From a virus, in IMG/VR virus record IMGVR_UViG_3300028735_000017, positions 1 through 36,168 of that record: a stretch of 36,168 nucleotides of DNA, one strand, 5' to 3'. The position numbers were made by a program, and so were the translations under genes. The notes below the pieces were generated by a model. It was not told the origin of the DNA. It saw only the letters and a program-made list of their open reading frames with translations, and did no database searches. Position 1 is the stretch's first letter. The number at the start of each line of letters is the position of its first letter. Positions 1-5,321 of this stretch are shown here, piece by piece.

Positions 1-771
1 AAGCGTAAATTTAATGTTAGTTTTTTCAAAAAGCCAGTTCATCGTGTTTTCGATTTCGGCGTCTGAGTAGCCTTTAAGGTTTCCAGCCGCCCGCAGGTCT
101 CTTTTCAGCGCCCGCCGAAACTTTTCTCTGTTGTCAAACTGAAATCCTTTGAATAACCAGTAAAGGTGAATTATTTGTAAATCTCTCCTTTTAGAGGTTT
201 TTAACTTTTCAATTTCTTTTTGAAAATCCCACTGCGAGCTTTGCTCGCTAGATACGTTAGTATCTATATTCTTATCATTCTTATTATCATTCTTGTTTGT
301 TCCGATTTGAGTCCCATCTGCGTCCTCATTTGAGTCCGATTTGAGTCCAACTTGCTGATTTTCTTTTGTTATTTTAGGCTTGTTTATCGTATATTTTCCG
401 TCTTTTTTGAGTTCAACTTGTTCACTCTTACCCCCCCCTAATTTGAGTCCAACTTGATATTTATTCCAGTTTTTTAGCTTAACTATCGTGTATTTGTTGG
501 TTTTTTTGAGCTCAACTTCTCCTTCTTTCTCTAAAAACTCTAGCCAATACCAGATTGTTGATTTAGCCATCCCTAAAAATTCACTTGCTTTTTTACTTCC
601 CATGACAAAAGCTCCTTCTTCTATTTTTAGCTTCTGACGACCAAGTAGGATTGTTTTTTCTTTGTGGTTCGCCTTTAAAAGACACCATATCCATACTTTT
701 AATCCCTTTTCATTTTGGAATACTAGGCTCGTCAACAGCTTGCGGTACAGTTTAATCCAGCCATTATTCAT
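1..771 (-). CDS. Replication initiator, copy A (3' end cut by window edge)
   Basis: Not closed by a stop: the frame runs off the left edge. It starts at ATG 769-771, giving MNNGWIKLYRKLL. The first ~100 residues look like the winged-helix domain of phage replisome organisers (VWIWCLLKANHK, then KKASEFLGMAKSTIWYWLEF as the helix-turn-helix). A polar linker follows, and the last part is nearly identical to the protein at 34698-35429, in the same frame. Expected role: binds the phage origin and recruits host helicase or loader. The linker DNA (306-518) holds six iteron-like repeats, an arrangement like the origin inside lambda gene O. The N-terminal part differs strongly from the right-hand copy while the C-terminal part does not. 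Family assignment is by motif and layout; confidence in a replication role is good, exact family less so. Confidence 0.75.
   Translation of the reverse strand, partial: MNNGWIKLYRKLLTSLVFQNEKGLKVWIWCLLKANHKEKTILLGRQKLKIEEGAFVMGSKKASEFLGMAKSTIWYWLEFLEKEGEVELKKTNKYTIVKLKNWNKYQVGLKLGGGKSEQVELKKDGKYTINKPKITKENQQVGLKSDSNEDADGTQIGTNKNDNKNDKNIDTNVSSEQSSQWDFQKEIEKLKTSKRRDLQIIHLYWLFKGFQFDNREKFRRALKRDLRAAGNLKGYSDAEIENTMNWLFEKTNIKFTL
306..518. repeat. Iteron-like repeats within initiator gene, copy A
   Basis: Six copies of a sequence close to TTTGAGTCCAACTTG on the + strand, starting near 306, 328, 339, 404, 441 and 504. In the protein they appear as recurring QVGLK, QVELK and EVELK. They lie between the DNA-binding domain and the conserved C-terminal part. 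Candidate initiator-binding sites forming an origin inside the gene; function is inferred from placement. Confidence 0.6.
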
Positions 772-775
772 AAAA

Positions 776-873
776 TTACAACCAAAAAGGACTAGGCAAC
801 AAACCGCAAAGTATGCACACCTAGTCCTTTTTGGCGATAATTGATTGTAAGGCGGTTTGTTATTGTGTGCATA
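776..873. other. Interleaved triple inverted-repeat element, copy A
   Basis: Three arm pairs in the order a-b-c-a'-b'-c', each pair perfectly complementary. Pair a: CCAAAAAGGACTAGG (782-796) with 820-834, 15 bp. Pair b: AACAAACCGC (798-807) with 852-861, 10 bp. Pair c: TATGCACA (812-819) with 866-873, 8 bp, extendable by one. An outer TTACAA (776-781) also matches TTGTAA (845-850). The pairs cross one another, so as RNA or single-stranded DNA this is a pseudoknot-type or switching structure. It sits directly upstream of the initiator start. A second copy with different arm sequences is at 35739-35841. Confidence 0.8.
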
Positions 874-955
874 AATTTATATTACAAGCTAATGGCATCA
901 GATTTCTAGAATAGTGTCAAATGAAGTTATCCACAACATCTTTGCCTCTAGAAGC
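866..955. promoter_or_regulatory. Conserved spacer with DnaA box, origin candidate (copy A)
   Basis: About 90 noncoding bases that are identical in the right-hand copy (35834-35923), although the neighbouring NinB-like coding sequence carries several substitutions. It contains a consensus DnaA box TTATCCACA at 927-935, the palindrome TTCTAGAA, and on the - strand a TTGACA (915-920) without a convincing -10. Together with the adjacent inverted repeats and iterons this suggests part of a replication origin or control region. Confidence 0.55.
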
Positions 956-1405
956 CTAAAGATTATCTATCGCGGATTCTATGCTTGGAAATGCTGGAAA
1001 ATCGACCTCGCCGTTGGTTCGTTCAGTGATTATTCGGTTAAGATGGTCGTAAATCAAATCAATGTCTTGAGTTTTCCCGAGCTGAGTGGTTGATTTTTTG
1101 CCTAGTAAAGCCTTTTGAAGTGGTCTCCAGAGGTATTCTTTTACGCTGTAAGGCGTCCAGCTTAGCTCAACTTCCCGCCTTATTAAGTGCCGCATATCAA
1201 AATGCTTGTCATTGAGTTCGTCCGCTAGGAGCGTGAAAAACAGATGCAAGGCGGAGTTCTGCTGGAGCGTGCGGACGGATTTTACTGGTTTTACATCAAT
1301 TACCTCAAAGCCAGTCTCTTTAGCTTTCTGCTTGGCTTTTTGAAGTCCTTCAGCTAGGGTTTCCGCTTTAACTGAAATTATAATTTTAGCTTCAAAAGTT
1401 TTCAT
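956..1405 (-). CDS. NinB-like recombination protein
   Basis: 149 aa. The N-terminal third (KTFEAKIIISVKAETLAEGLQ) is a beta-alpha module. The remainder (RTLQQNSALHLFFTLLADEL, then WTPYSVKEYLWRPLQKAL and STTQL) has the pattern of the NinB/Orf-type recombination-mediator family found in many phages. Members of that family bind single-stranded DNA and assist phage recombination. The gene follows an SSB-like gene with TAATG overlap, which fits a replication-recombination operon. A partial near-identical copy is at the right end of the window (35925-36168). Family call is by pattern and could be wrong in detail. Confidence 0.6.
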   Translation of the reverse strand: MKTFEAKIIISVKAETLAEGLQKAKQKAKETGFEVIDVKPVKSVRTLQQNSALHLFFTLLADELNDKHFDMRHLIRREVELSWTPYSVKEYLWRPLQKALLGKKSTTQLGKTQDIDLIYDHLNRIITERTNGEVDFPAFPSIESAIDNL

Positions 1406-1941
1406 TAGAATGGTATCTCGTCTAAGGAAACAGCCTCAGAATCGACTGTGGCTTCAGATTTTGCGTTCTGCGGGCTTTTAGCTGAAGATTTGAGGAAAGT
1501 CCCGTCATCCAGCATTTTCCACTCTGCACCGCAAATATAAGCGACATTCGTGAGTTTGTCTTTCACTCGCTGTTTAACGACATAAGTTTTGGCTATTTGG
1601 TTAATCCACTTCACGCTGTCGTCTCCGTAAGCGTCAACCAGATTATTGAGGGAAGTTTGATTGAAAGTCATATTCTTTTCCCCATTTTTAGTCTTGACTT
1701 TGAATACAATTCTCGTTCCAAATTCTCCTTCAATTTCTTTTCCTTCATTGAGGATGACGATTGAACCCCCGTCTACTATGTCCTCTCCGATCTTTGCCCA
1801 ATCTCCCTGCATACTTTCTCGTTTTATGATTTTCATTGGATTATTTTTAATTATTAAACATCTTTTTGAACAAACTATATTTCCGTTTTTGGTTGTTTCA
1901 AGAGTAGCTCCGCATCTTTTACATTGACCAAAGATTTTCAT
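1405..1941 (-). CDS. SSB-like protein with N-terminal zinc ribbon
   Basis: 178 aa from the ATG at 1941 (a TTG three codons upstream is possible). Residues ~7-28 hold CxxC...CxxxC (CKRCGATL...VCSKRC), a zinc-ribbon pattern. The centre is a beta-rich region (DGGSIVILNEGKEIEG, RIVFKVKTKNGEKNMTFNQ) compatible with an OB-like fold. The tail is Ser/Ala-rich and ends SLDEIPF, very close to the DDIPF tip by which bacterial SSB proteins recruit partners. Inferred role: single-stranded DNA binding during phage replication. It sits between small genes and the NinB-like gene. The fold is not proven from sequence alone. Confidence 0.6.
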   Translation of the reverse strand: MKIFGQCKRCGATLETTKNGNIVCSKRCLIIKNNPMKIIKRESMQGDWAKIGEDIVDGGSIVILNEGKEIEGEFGTRIVFKVKTKNGEKNMTFNQTSLNNLVDAYGDDSVKWINQIAKTYVVKQRVKDKLTNVAYICGAEWKMLDDGTFLKSSAKSPQNAKSEATVDSEAVSLDEIPF

Positions 1942-1960
1942 TTTTTGCAATTCTAGACAA

Positions 1961-2227
1961 TTAAAAGGGGCTGGTGAGATTTTTGACTACTTCGTTTGGG
2001 TCGTATTGCTCGAAAAACCATTTTCTCCACTGGAGAATATACTCTTTCTTTTGGTCATCAGTCATTTTCGCAAATTTTGGATTTTCTATTGCCACTAAAA
2101 CAGCATCTCGCATACTGGAAGCGACTCGGATTGACAATTCCTTAGTGTCTTGGAATCGGGCAATGCTTTGCTCTTTTCGCTCCATTGCCTGGCCAATTGT
2201 TTTAGGCTGAGTTTTATATATACTCAT
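1961..2227 (-). CDS. Hypothetical helical protein
   Basis: 88 aa, start chosen at ATG 2227 because it overlaps the upstream stop as ATGA; an in-frame ATG at 2245 also exists. The protein is charged and mostly helical (MERKEQSIARFQDTKEL, then MTDDQKKEYILQWRKWFFEQYD). I recognise no motif. Its place in the run 2555-956, with SSB-like and NinB-like genes downstream, suggests DNA metabolism or regulation, but no function can be assigned. Confidence 0.6.
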   Translation of the reverse strand: MSIYKTQPKTIGQAMERKEQSIARFQDTKELSIRVASSMRDAVLVAIENPKFAKMTDDQKKEYILQWRKWFFEQYDPNEVVKNLTSPF

Positions 2228-2418
2228 TTGAATAGTCTGCCCCATTTTTTGCCGTGCAAGTCAACGAGGCGGTCAATAATTAACGTAGATTGCTCTTGGG
2301 TGATTGATTCAGAGATTCTGTCGGCAAGCTCAGTGGCTCCAAAATCGTGGAGATATTTCTTCATCTCAAAGCAAATCTCGCCATCCATATATTCTTTTTT
2401 GTCTTTTGAATTTTTCAT
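2224..2418 (-). CDS. Small hypothetical protein
   Basis: 64 aa, start ATG 2418 overlapping the upstream stop as ATGA, and its own stop overlapping the next start in the same way. It contains a helical centre (MKKYLHDFGATELADRISESI) and ends in basic GKKWGRLFK. No recognisable domain. Coupled translation with both neighbours supports a real gene. Confidence 0.6.
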   Translation of the reverse strand: MKNSKDKKEYMDGEICFEMKKYLHDFGATELADRISESITQEQSTLIIDRLVDLHGKKWGRLFK

Positions 2419-2555
2419 ATTCGTTCAATTAGACTACCTTTTGCCCGATGATAGGCAATAAATTCTCCAATGGTGTTGATATTGCGGTCTATGCTCCATC
2501 CTAAAAGGACGGACATAAACTGCTTTAATTCTCTGATTGTAAGTGGCTGTTTCAT
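2415..2555 (-). CDS. Small hypothetical protein, 46 aa
   Basis: Reads MKQPLTIRELKQFMSVLL and ends GSLIERI. The stop overlaps the start of the next gene (ATGA), which is the main evidence that it is translated. The sequence TIRELKQFMSVLLGWSIDRN could form two helices. It is the first gene after the lysozyme-like gene and heads the cluster leading to the SSB-like and NinB-like genes. No function assigned. Confidence 0.55.
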   Translation of the reverse strand: MKQPLTIRELKQFMSVLLGWSIDRNINTIGEFIAYHRAKGSLIERI

Positions 2556-2584
2556 TTTTTTAGATTATTTTTAAAATTATTTAG

Positions 2585-3166
2585 TTAGAGAAATTTTAGA
2601 TATTTTTTACTTGTGAATGCTACCCACGGTTTAAATGTTTTACCGCTTTTTTCATAGATTTGGTAGGCGAGTTTTGTATTTTCTTCGGGGTCTTCGCATT
2701 GCTCTTTGGTGGGATTATGACAACTATTGATTTGCCAGAGTCCACAATCCTTTGAACCATCTGAGTTATAATTTTCCGCTTTAGGGTTGCCTCCTGATTC
2801 AGCAAGCATAACTGCGATGGCGATTTTTGCTTCTTCTTCATTTTTCCAAGTTTCACGAATTAGTTTTTCGACAGAAGTGCTGGGGGCGGTAGCTTGAGCT
2901 ACCTGCCCCCCGGAGGCAACGCGATGCACCTCCGCACTATCTGCTGGCACGTATGATTCCGTTTTCGGAGTTTCCTCCTTGACCGAATCACCGATGCCTT
3001 TATTTAGTTGTCGCATTTGATATTCCTGCCAGGCCTGTTCGGCTTCCGCTTTTATTGGTTGCCAGAGCCAGTAGGCAGTCGTCCAGCCAATACATCCGAG
3101 ACAGAGAATGATGATGAACAGCGGTAGTCTTATTTTTTTCCACCCTCGTAGGAGTAGATTTTTCAT
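2585..3166 (-). CDS. Membrane-anchored lysozyme-like / transglycosylase protein
   Basis: 193 aa. Residues 13-35 form one hydrophobic segment after a basic start (signal anchor). A polar linker follows (~40-100), then a lysozyme-fold domain: IAIAVMLAESGGNP with likely catalytic Glu123, GSKDCGLWQINSCHN, and C141, C149 and C157 that could form a disulfide. This resembles soluble lytic transglycosylase or lysozyme-like domains that cut peptidoglycan glycan strands. The anchor suggests a cell-wall enzyme on the outer face of the membrane, for lysis. It is the first gene behind the consensus promoter at 3215-3243. The linker DNA (2882-2934) holds two tandem GC-rich palindromes, unlike the AT-rich surroundings. 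Confidence 0.75.
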   Translation of the reverse strand: MKNLLLRGWKKIRLPLFIIILCLGCIGWTTAYWLWQPIKAEAEQAWQEYQMRQLNKGIGDSVKEETPKTESYVPADSAEVHRVASGGQVAQATAPSTSVEKLIRETWKNEEEAKIAIAVMLAESGGNPKAENYNSDGSKDCGLWQINSCHNPTKEQCEDPEENTKLAYQIYEKSGKTFKPWVAFTSKKYLKFL

Positions 3167-3214
3167 TGTGCTTGCTTTCGCTCACCCAACGAATCACTTA
3201 TTACTACGCTTACT

Positions 3215-3243
3215 ATTATATATTATTGTCATTTTTTTGTCAA
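3215..3243 (-). promoter_or_regulatory. Consensus sigma-70 promoter for lysozyme-like operon
   Basis: On the - strand TTGACA (3238-3243), 17-base spacer, TATAAT (3215-3220): a perfect match. The -35 overlaps the end of the HTH gene. The spacer contains TGACAATAATATA, shared exactly with the promoter at 3439-3467. It points to the gene starting at 3166. Confidence 0.85.
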
Positions 3244-3405
3244 TAGCTTATCTGTGGATAACTTTCTTTTGTATTCTCTCCATCGGATAACTTGACGAAT
3301 TGAAGTATTTAATAGTTTGGCTATTTCTGCAAGATTTAAGCCTTGCTTAAGATATTTTTCGGTCATATATATACCGTAGTCATTTTTTGGTCTGCCTCTT
3401 TTCAT
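3229..3405 (-). CDS. Small HTH DNA-binding regulator
   Basis: 58 aa. Begins MKRGRPKNDYGIYMTEKYLK (an AT-hook-like KRGRPK) and carries a helix-turn-helix: GLNLAEIAKLLNTSIRQVIR. It lies between two promoters whose spacers share an operator-like repeat, so it probably controls its own transcription and that of the lysozyme-like gene downstream. The 3' end also contains TTATCCACA read on the - strand (3253-3261), a DnaA-box match that may be chance. The start ATG follows the promoter at 3439-3467 by about 34 bases. Family not identified. Confidence 0.7.
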   Translation of the reverse strand: MKRGRPKNDYGIYMTEKYLKQGLNLAEIAKLLNTSIRQVIRWREYKRKLSTDKLLTKK

Positions 3406-3438
3406 AGTGATAAACTTTTAATGCTGTAATTTTATATT

Positions 3439-3467
3439 ATTCTATATTATTGTCAGAATATTGTCAA
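3439..3467 (-). promoter_or_regulatory. Sigma-70 promoter for HTH gene
   Basis: On the - strand TTGACA (3462-3467), 17-base spacer, TAGAAT (3439-3444). It shares TTGACA-N6-TGACAATAATATA with the promoter at 3215-3243; the two TGACA repeats are 11 bases apart, one helix turn, suggesting an operator for the HTH protein. Confidence 0.8.
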
Positions 3468-3469
3468 GA

Positions 3470-3520
3470 AGTAACAAAAACACCAGCCAACTGCGGCTGA
3501 TGTTCGAAGGCCTTGTTACT
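3470..3520 (-). terminator. Two-level hairpin, likely terminator
   Basis: Inner stem AACACCAGCC (3479-3488) with GGCTGATGTT (3495-3504), one mismatch. Outer stem AGTAACAA (3470-3477) with TTGTTACT (3513-3520). Read leftward, the inner stem is followed by TTTTT. It lies after the stop at 3527 and before the promoter at 3439-3467, as expected for an operon boundary. Confidence 0.6.
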
Positions 3521-3526
3521 ATCACA

Positions 3527-3682
3527 CTATATACTCAATGGTGTTTCAGTTCCTATTCCAGGACGGGTTATTTTATATTTGCGCGCAATTTCAGCATCAG
3601 ACTTTCCTTGAAGATGTAATTTGTATATGTGGTTATTGCGTTTAGTTTTCCTTTTCTGCCAATCGTGTTTCCAGTTTTTCAT
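3527..3682 (-). CDS. Small basic HTH-like protein
   Basis: 51 aa from ATG 3682 (an earlier ATG at 3733 would extend it). Basic N-terminus MKNWKHDWQKRKTKRNNH, then LHLQGKSDAEIARKYKI, which fits the first two helices of a helix-turn-helix. It then ends shortly after, so the domain looks short or truncated. It overlaps the end of the upstream cysteine-motif gene by 41 bases and precedes the hairpin at 3470-3520. Possibly a DNA-binding regulator, possibly a remnant. Confidence 0.45.
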   Translation of the reverse strand: MKNWKHDWQKRKTKRNNHIYKLHLQGKSDAEIARKYKITRPGIGTETPLSI

Positions 3683-3962
3683 AGGATTTTTGAGATGGTT
3701 TATTAAGTCTAGCAATATTTTTAATAGGAACAAATTTCAGCAAGTCATCAGGCATCACAGAACCGCCTGTAGTTTTAAATTCGTGTCCGCGGCCGTCCCC
3801 AAAGACCACTTTGCGGTGTTGCACTCGTCTCTCTCTCATCCACCTACATTTATCGGCTTCTCCACCACTCCTTAATTTGAGTTCAATATCTAAAGGACAA
3901 AGATTTTGGGAACATCTATCAAAGTGAAGACATCTCTTCATATTTTCAGTAATTTTATCCAT
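3642..3962 (-). CDS. Small cysteine-motif protein, probable zinc binder
   Basis: 106 aa. The N-terminal part has C11, C17, C22 and C39 in CLHFDRCSQNLCPLD and DKCRWMRER, the kind of spacing that binds a metal. The centre is basic, and the C-terminus is helical (KPSQKSYEKLETRLAEKEN). Its ATG overlaps the stop of the metallopeptidase gene upstream. I recognise the CPLD...KC pattern as recurring in phage proteins but know no function. A nucleic-acid-binding role is only a guess. Confidence 0.6.
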   Translation of the reverse strand: MDKITENMKRCLHFDRCSQNLCPLDIELKLRSGGEADKCRWMRERRVQHRKVVFGDGRGHEFKTTGGSVMPDDLLKFVPIKNIARLNKPSQKSYEKLETRLAEKEN

Positions 3963-4353
3963 ATCTATTTCTTCTCTTTCCCACCTCTCTTATTATTACT
4001 TCTAATTTTCTCACCAATTCTTCTTCGGCTTCGTTCATTTCGCTATCCGTACACCATCTGGCGTCCGCGCAGTGCATCACTCTTCCCAGCAAAAGATGAA
4101 TAACTTCGTGCTTTGCCAGTCTTTTAATAAAATCCTCCTTTTTACTTTGACGAAGGATAAACTTGTCAAAATCAATATTGGTGGAAAAAAAGAAGGTTAC
4201 ATTATAACTATCTCCGTCTGTTTTTGTTACGGCGTTAGCATTGGCAAGTTCTTCGTGTTTCCACGCCGGATGCCAATTATTCAATTCCCATTCTTTCATC
4301 AGTCTTTCAGTTTCGGCCTTGAACAACTCAAAGTCTTTTTTAGTTGTCTTCAT
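3955..4353 (-). CDS. HEXXH zinc metallopeptidase-like protein
   Basis: 132 aa with AKHEVIHLLLGR: H82-E83-x-x-H86 is the zinc-binding helix and catalytic Glu of zincin peptidases. A downstream acidic helix (MNEAEEELVRKLEVI, ~106-120) could supply the third ligand. The length and layout resemble small phage-borne or SprT-like metallopeptidases. The substrate is unknown; it may act on a host or virion protein. It lies in a cluster with a C39-like peptidase. The HEXXH motif is clear; the family is tentative. Confidence 0.65.
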   Translation of the reverse strand: MKTTKKDFELFKAETERLMKEWELNNWHPAWKHEELANANAVTKTDGDSYNVTFFFSTNIDFDKFILRQSKKEDFIKRLAKHEVIHLLLGRVMHCADARWCTDSEMNEAEEELVRKLEVIIREVGKRRNRYG

Positions 4354-4362
4354 AACGATGTA

Positions 4363-4812
4363 TTAAATCTTTTCAACAATTCGGCAACCCGTAACTCGAT
4401 AGTTTCTTTTTCCAGTGAAGGTCCTTACTCCGCCCCAAGGGTCAATGATGCGATACCCTAAAAGCGGAAACCAAGACCCCCAAAGAAGAACAAAATGGGA
4501 ACCGTTATTTACTTCGAGAATGACCATTTGCTTTGGATTTTGGTAGGCTTTTCCGATTTCCTGATAAGGTGTTTTCGTTTTGCGAATGTCTACGACTTTT
4601 CGAAGTCCCAGCTCCTTGATTGAGTCCCACTGAAGGTAGCCGTTTTGGTCGTAAGCTAATTTTGGAACGACCTGGTCGGGTGTTTTGTTTTTCCCAAAAA
4701 GGTAGTTTGAAGCCATTATCAGACAGCAGGTAAGACACCCATACCGGGAAAAACTAAACCGAGTGTTTACCAAAAAAAGCTTGGGATACTGAAGTTGATT
4801 GATGAAGTTCAT
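4363..4812 (-). CDS. C39-like cysteine peptidase
   Basis: 149 aa. Matches the C39-like papain-fold layout: YGCLTCCLIMASNYLFG with likely nucleophile C26 (GC...M...Y), SHFVLLWGS with the His, and RIIDPWGGV with the Asp. Such enzymes cut after Gly-Gly in peptide leaders or, in phages, may cut peptidoglycan cross-bridges. No signal peptide is obvious. Its start overlaps the stop of the SpeD-like gene (ATGA). It could be a second lysis enzyme or a processing protease; the choice cannot be made from sequence. Confidence 0.65.
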   Translation of the reverse strand: MNFINQLQYPKLFLVNTRFSFSRYGCLTCCLIMASNYLFGKNKTPDQVVPKLAYDQNGYLQWDSIKELGLRKVVDIRKTKTPYQEIGKAYQNPKQMVILEVNNGSHFVLLWGSWFPLLGYRIIDPWGGVRTFTGKRNYRVTGCRIVEKI

Positions 4813-5150
4813 ATTTTAAAGTTACGAATTAAAACTCTAGAGCTGATTTGAGAAATTCCTTTCTTTCTAAGATAACTCTTTACTTTCCGAGTGTCAAAGT
4901 CCTTGCACGAATGGAGGTTTAAAAGAAAAACTTCCCGGTTGCCTCTGGTAAACGTGTGAATGGTAATTGAGGAAAACTCAACGAAAACACAGCCCGTTAA
5001 TCCGGGATTGTAGTCTGCTCCTTTGACGATGTAAACTCTGGAAATGGGAAACATTTCCACTAGCTCACAGAGCTCCAGAAGCATTTTCTTGAGTTTTGAT
5101 TTAGTAAAAACTGGGCTGACAGCGTCAACCACCAATTCGATGCCTTTCAT
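4809..5150 (-). CDS. SpeD-like (S-adenosylmethionine decarboxylase family) protein
   Basis: 113 aa, the size of bacterial class 1B SpeD. GLTGCVFVEFSSITIHTF aligns with the SpeD processing and active-site segment (ESHITIHTW), and LLNLHSCKDFD with the segment holding the catalytic Cys. By that alignment the pyruvoyl-forming Ser is S60, His65 is the processing His and C82 the catalytic Cys. The residue before the Ser is Phe instead of Glu, and the His after it is Ser. SpeD enzymes cut themselves to make a pyruvoyl cofactor and decarboxylate AdoMet for polyamine synthesis; homologues that act on arginine or ornithine are known, also in phages. Substrate and activity here are open. ATGA overlap with the C39-like gene. 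Confidence 0.6.
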   Translation of the reverse strand: MKGIELVVDAVSPVFTKSKLKKMLLELCELVEMFPISRVYIVKGADYNPGLTGCVFVEFSSITIHTFTRGNREVFLLNLHSCKDFDTRKVKSYLRKKGISQISSRVLIRNFKI

Positions 5151-5301
5151 TGAATCCAGCGCTTTGAAAGTCTTTTGGTGTTTTTCTCTGTTCGGGCTTC
5201 CAAAAAAGAAAAGTCAGAAGAACGGCAATCACTAGCCCAAAAGCAAGAGCAAAAATCCCCCAAGTTAGCCAGTCAGGGTCTGGCTCTTCCAAATGTTTCA
5301 T
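5125..5301 (-). CDS. Small single-pass membrane protein
   Basis: 58 aa: MKHLEEPDPDW, one hydrophobic stretch of ~23 residues (LTWGIFALAFGLVIAVLLTF) and a charged tail KPEQRKTPKDF. A short acidic outside and longer basic inside would give an N-out orientation. It ends 26 bases inside the SpeD-like gene. No strong Shine-Dalgarno site. It could be a lysis accessory (pinholin or spanin-like) or an anchor; nothing decides this. Confidence 0.6.
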   Translation of the reverse strand: MKHLEEPDPDWLTWGIFALAFGLVIAVLLTFLFWKPEQRKTPKDFQSAGFNERHRIGG

Positions 5302-5321
5302 TTTAAATGATTAAGATTTAT

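Larger units (their letters stand above)
1..1199. repeat. Left copy of imperfect long end repeat
   Basis: Positions 1-300 match 34758-35054 almost base for base (a substitution near 127 and a 3-base insertion near 283). Positions 866-1199 match 35834-36168 with a handful of substitutions, all in the coding part. Between them (301-865) the two copies are unrelated in sequence although they encode the same kinds of element; the right copy is about 212 bases longer there. Either a genuine duplication or two strain variants in one circular assembly. Confidence 0.9.

Noticed and set aside
776-873. tRNA, rho-independent terminator or standard attachment site
   Set aside because: No cloverleaf or CCA, no hairpin followed by a T-run on either strand in the right place, and no integrase gene in the window. 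The interleaved order does not fit simple core-and-arm attachment sites.
1-1199. Ordinary direct terminal repeat or exact circular overlap
   Set aside because: The ends are homologous only in their flanks; the core of 565-779 bases differs completely, so a simple exact repeat does not explain them.
3253-3261. Second origin at a DnaA-box match in the HTH gene
   Set aside because: A single 9-base match within coding sequence, without iterons or AT-rich repeats, is not enough.
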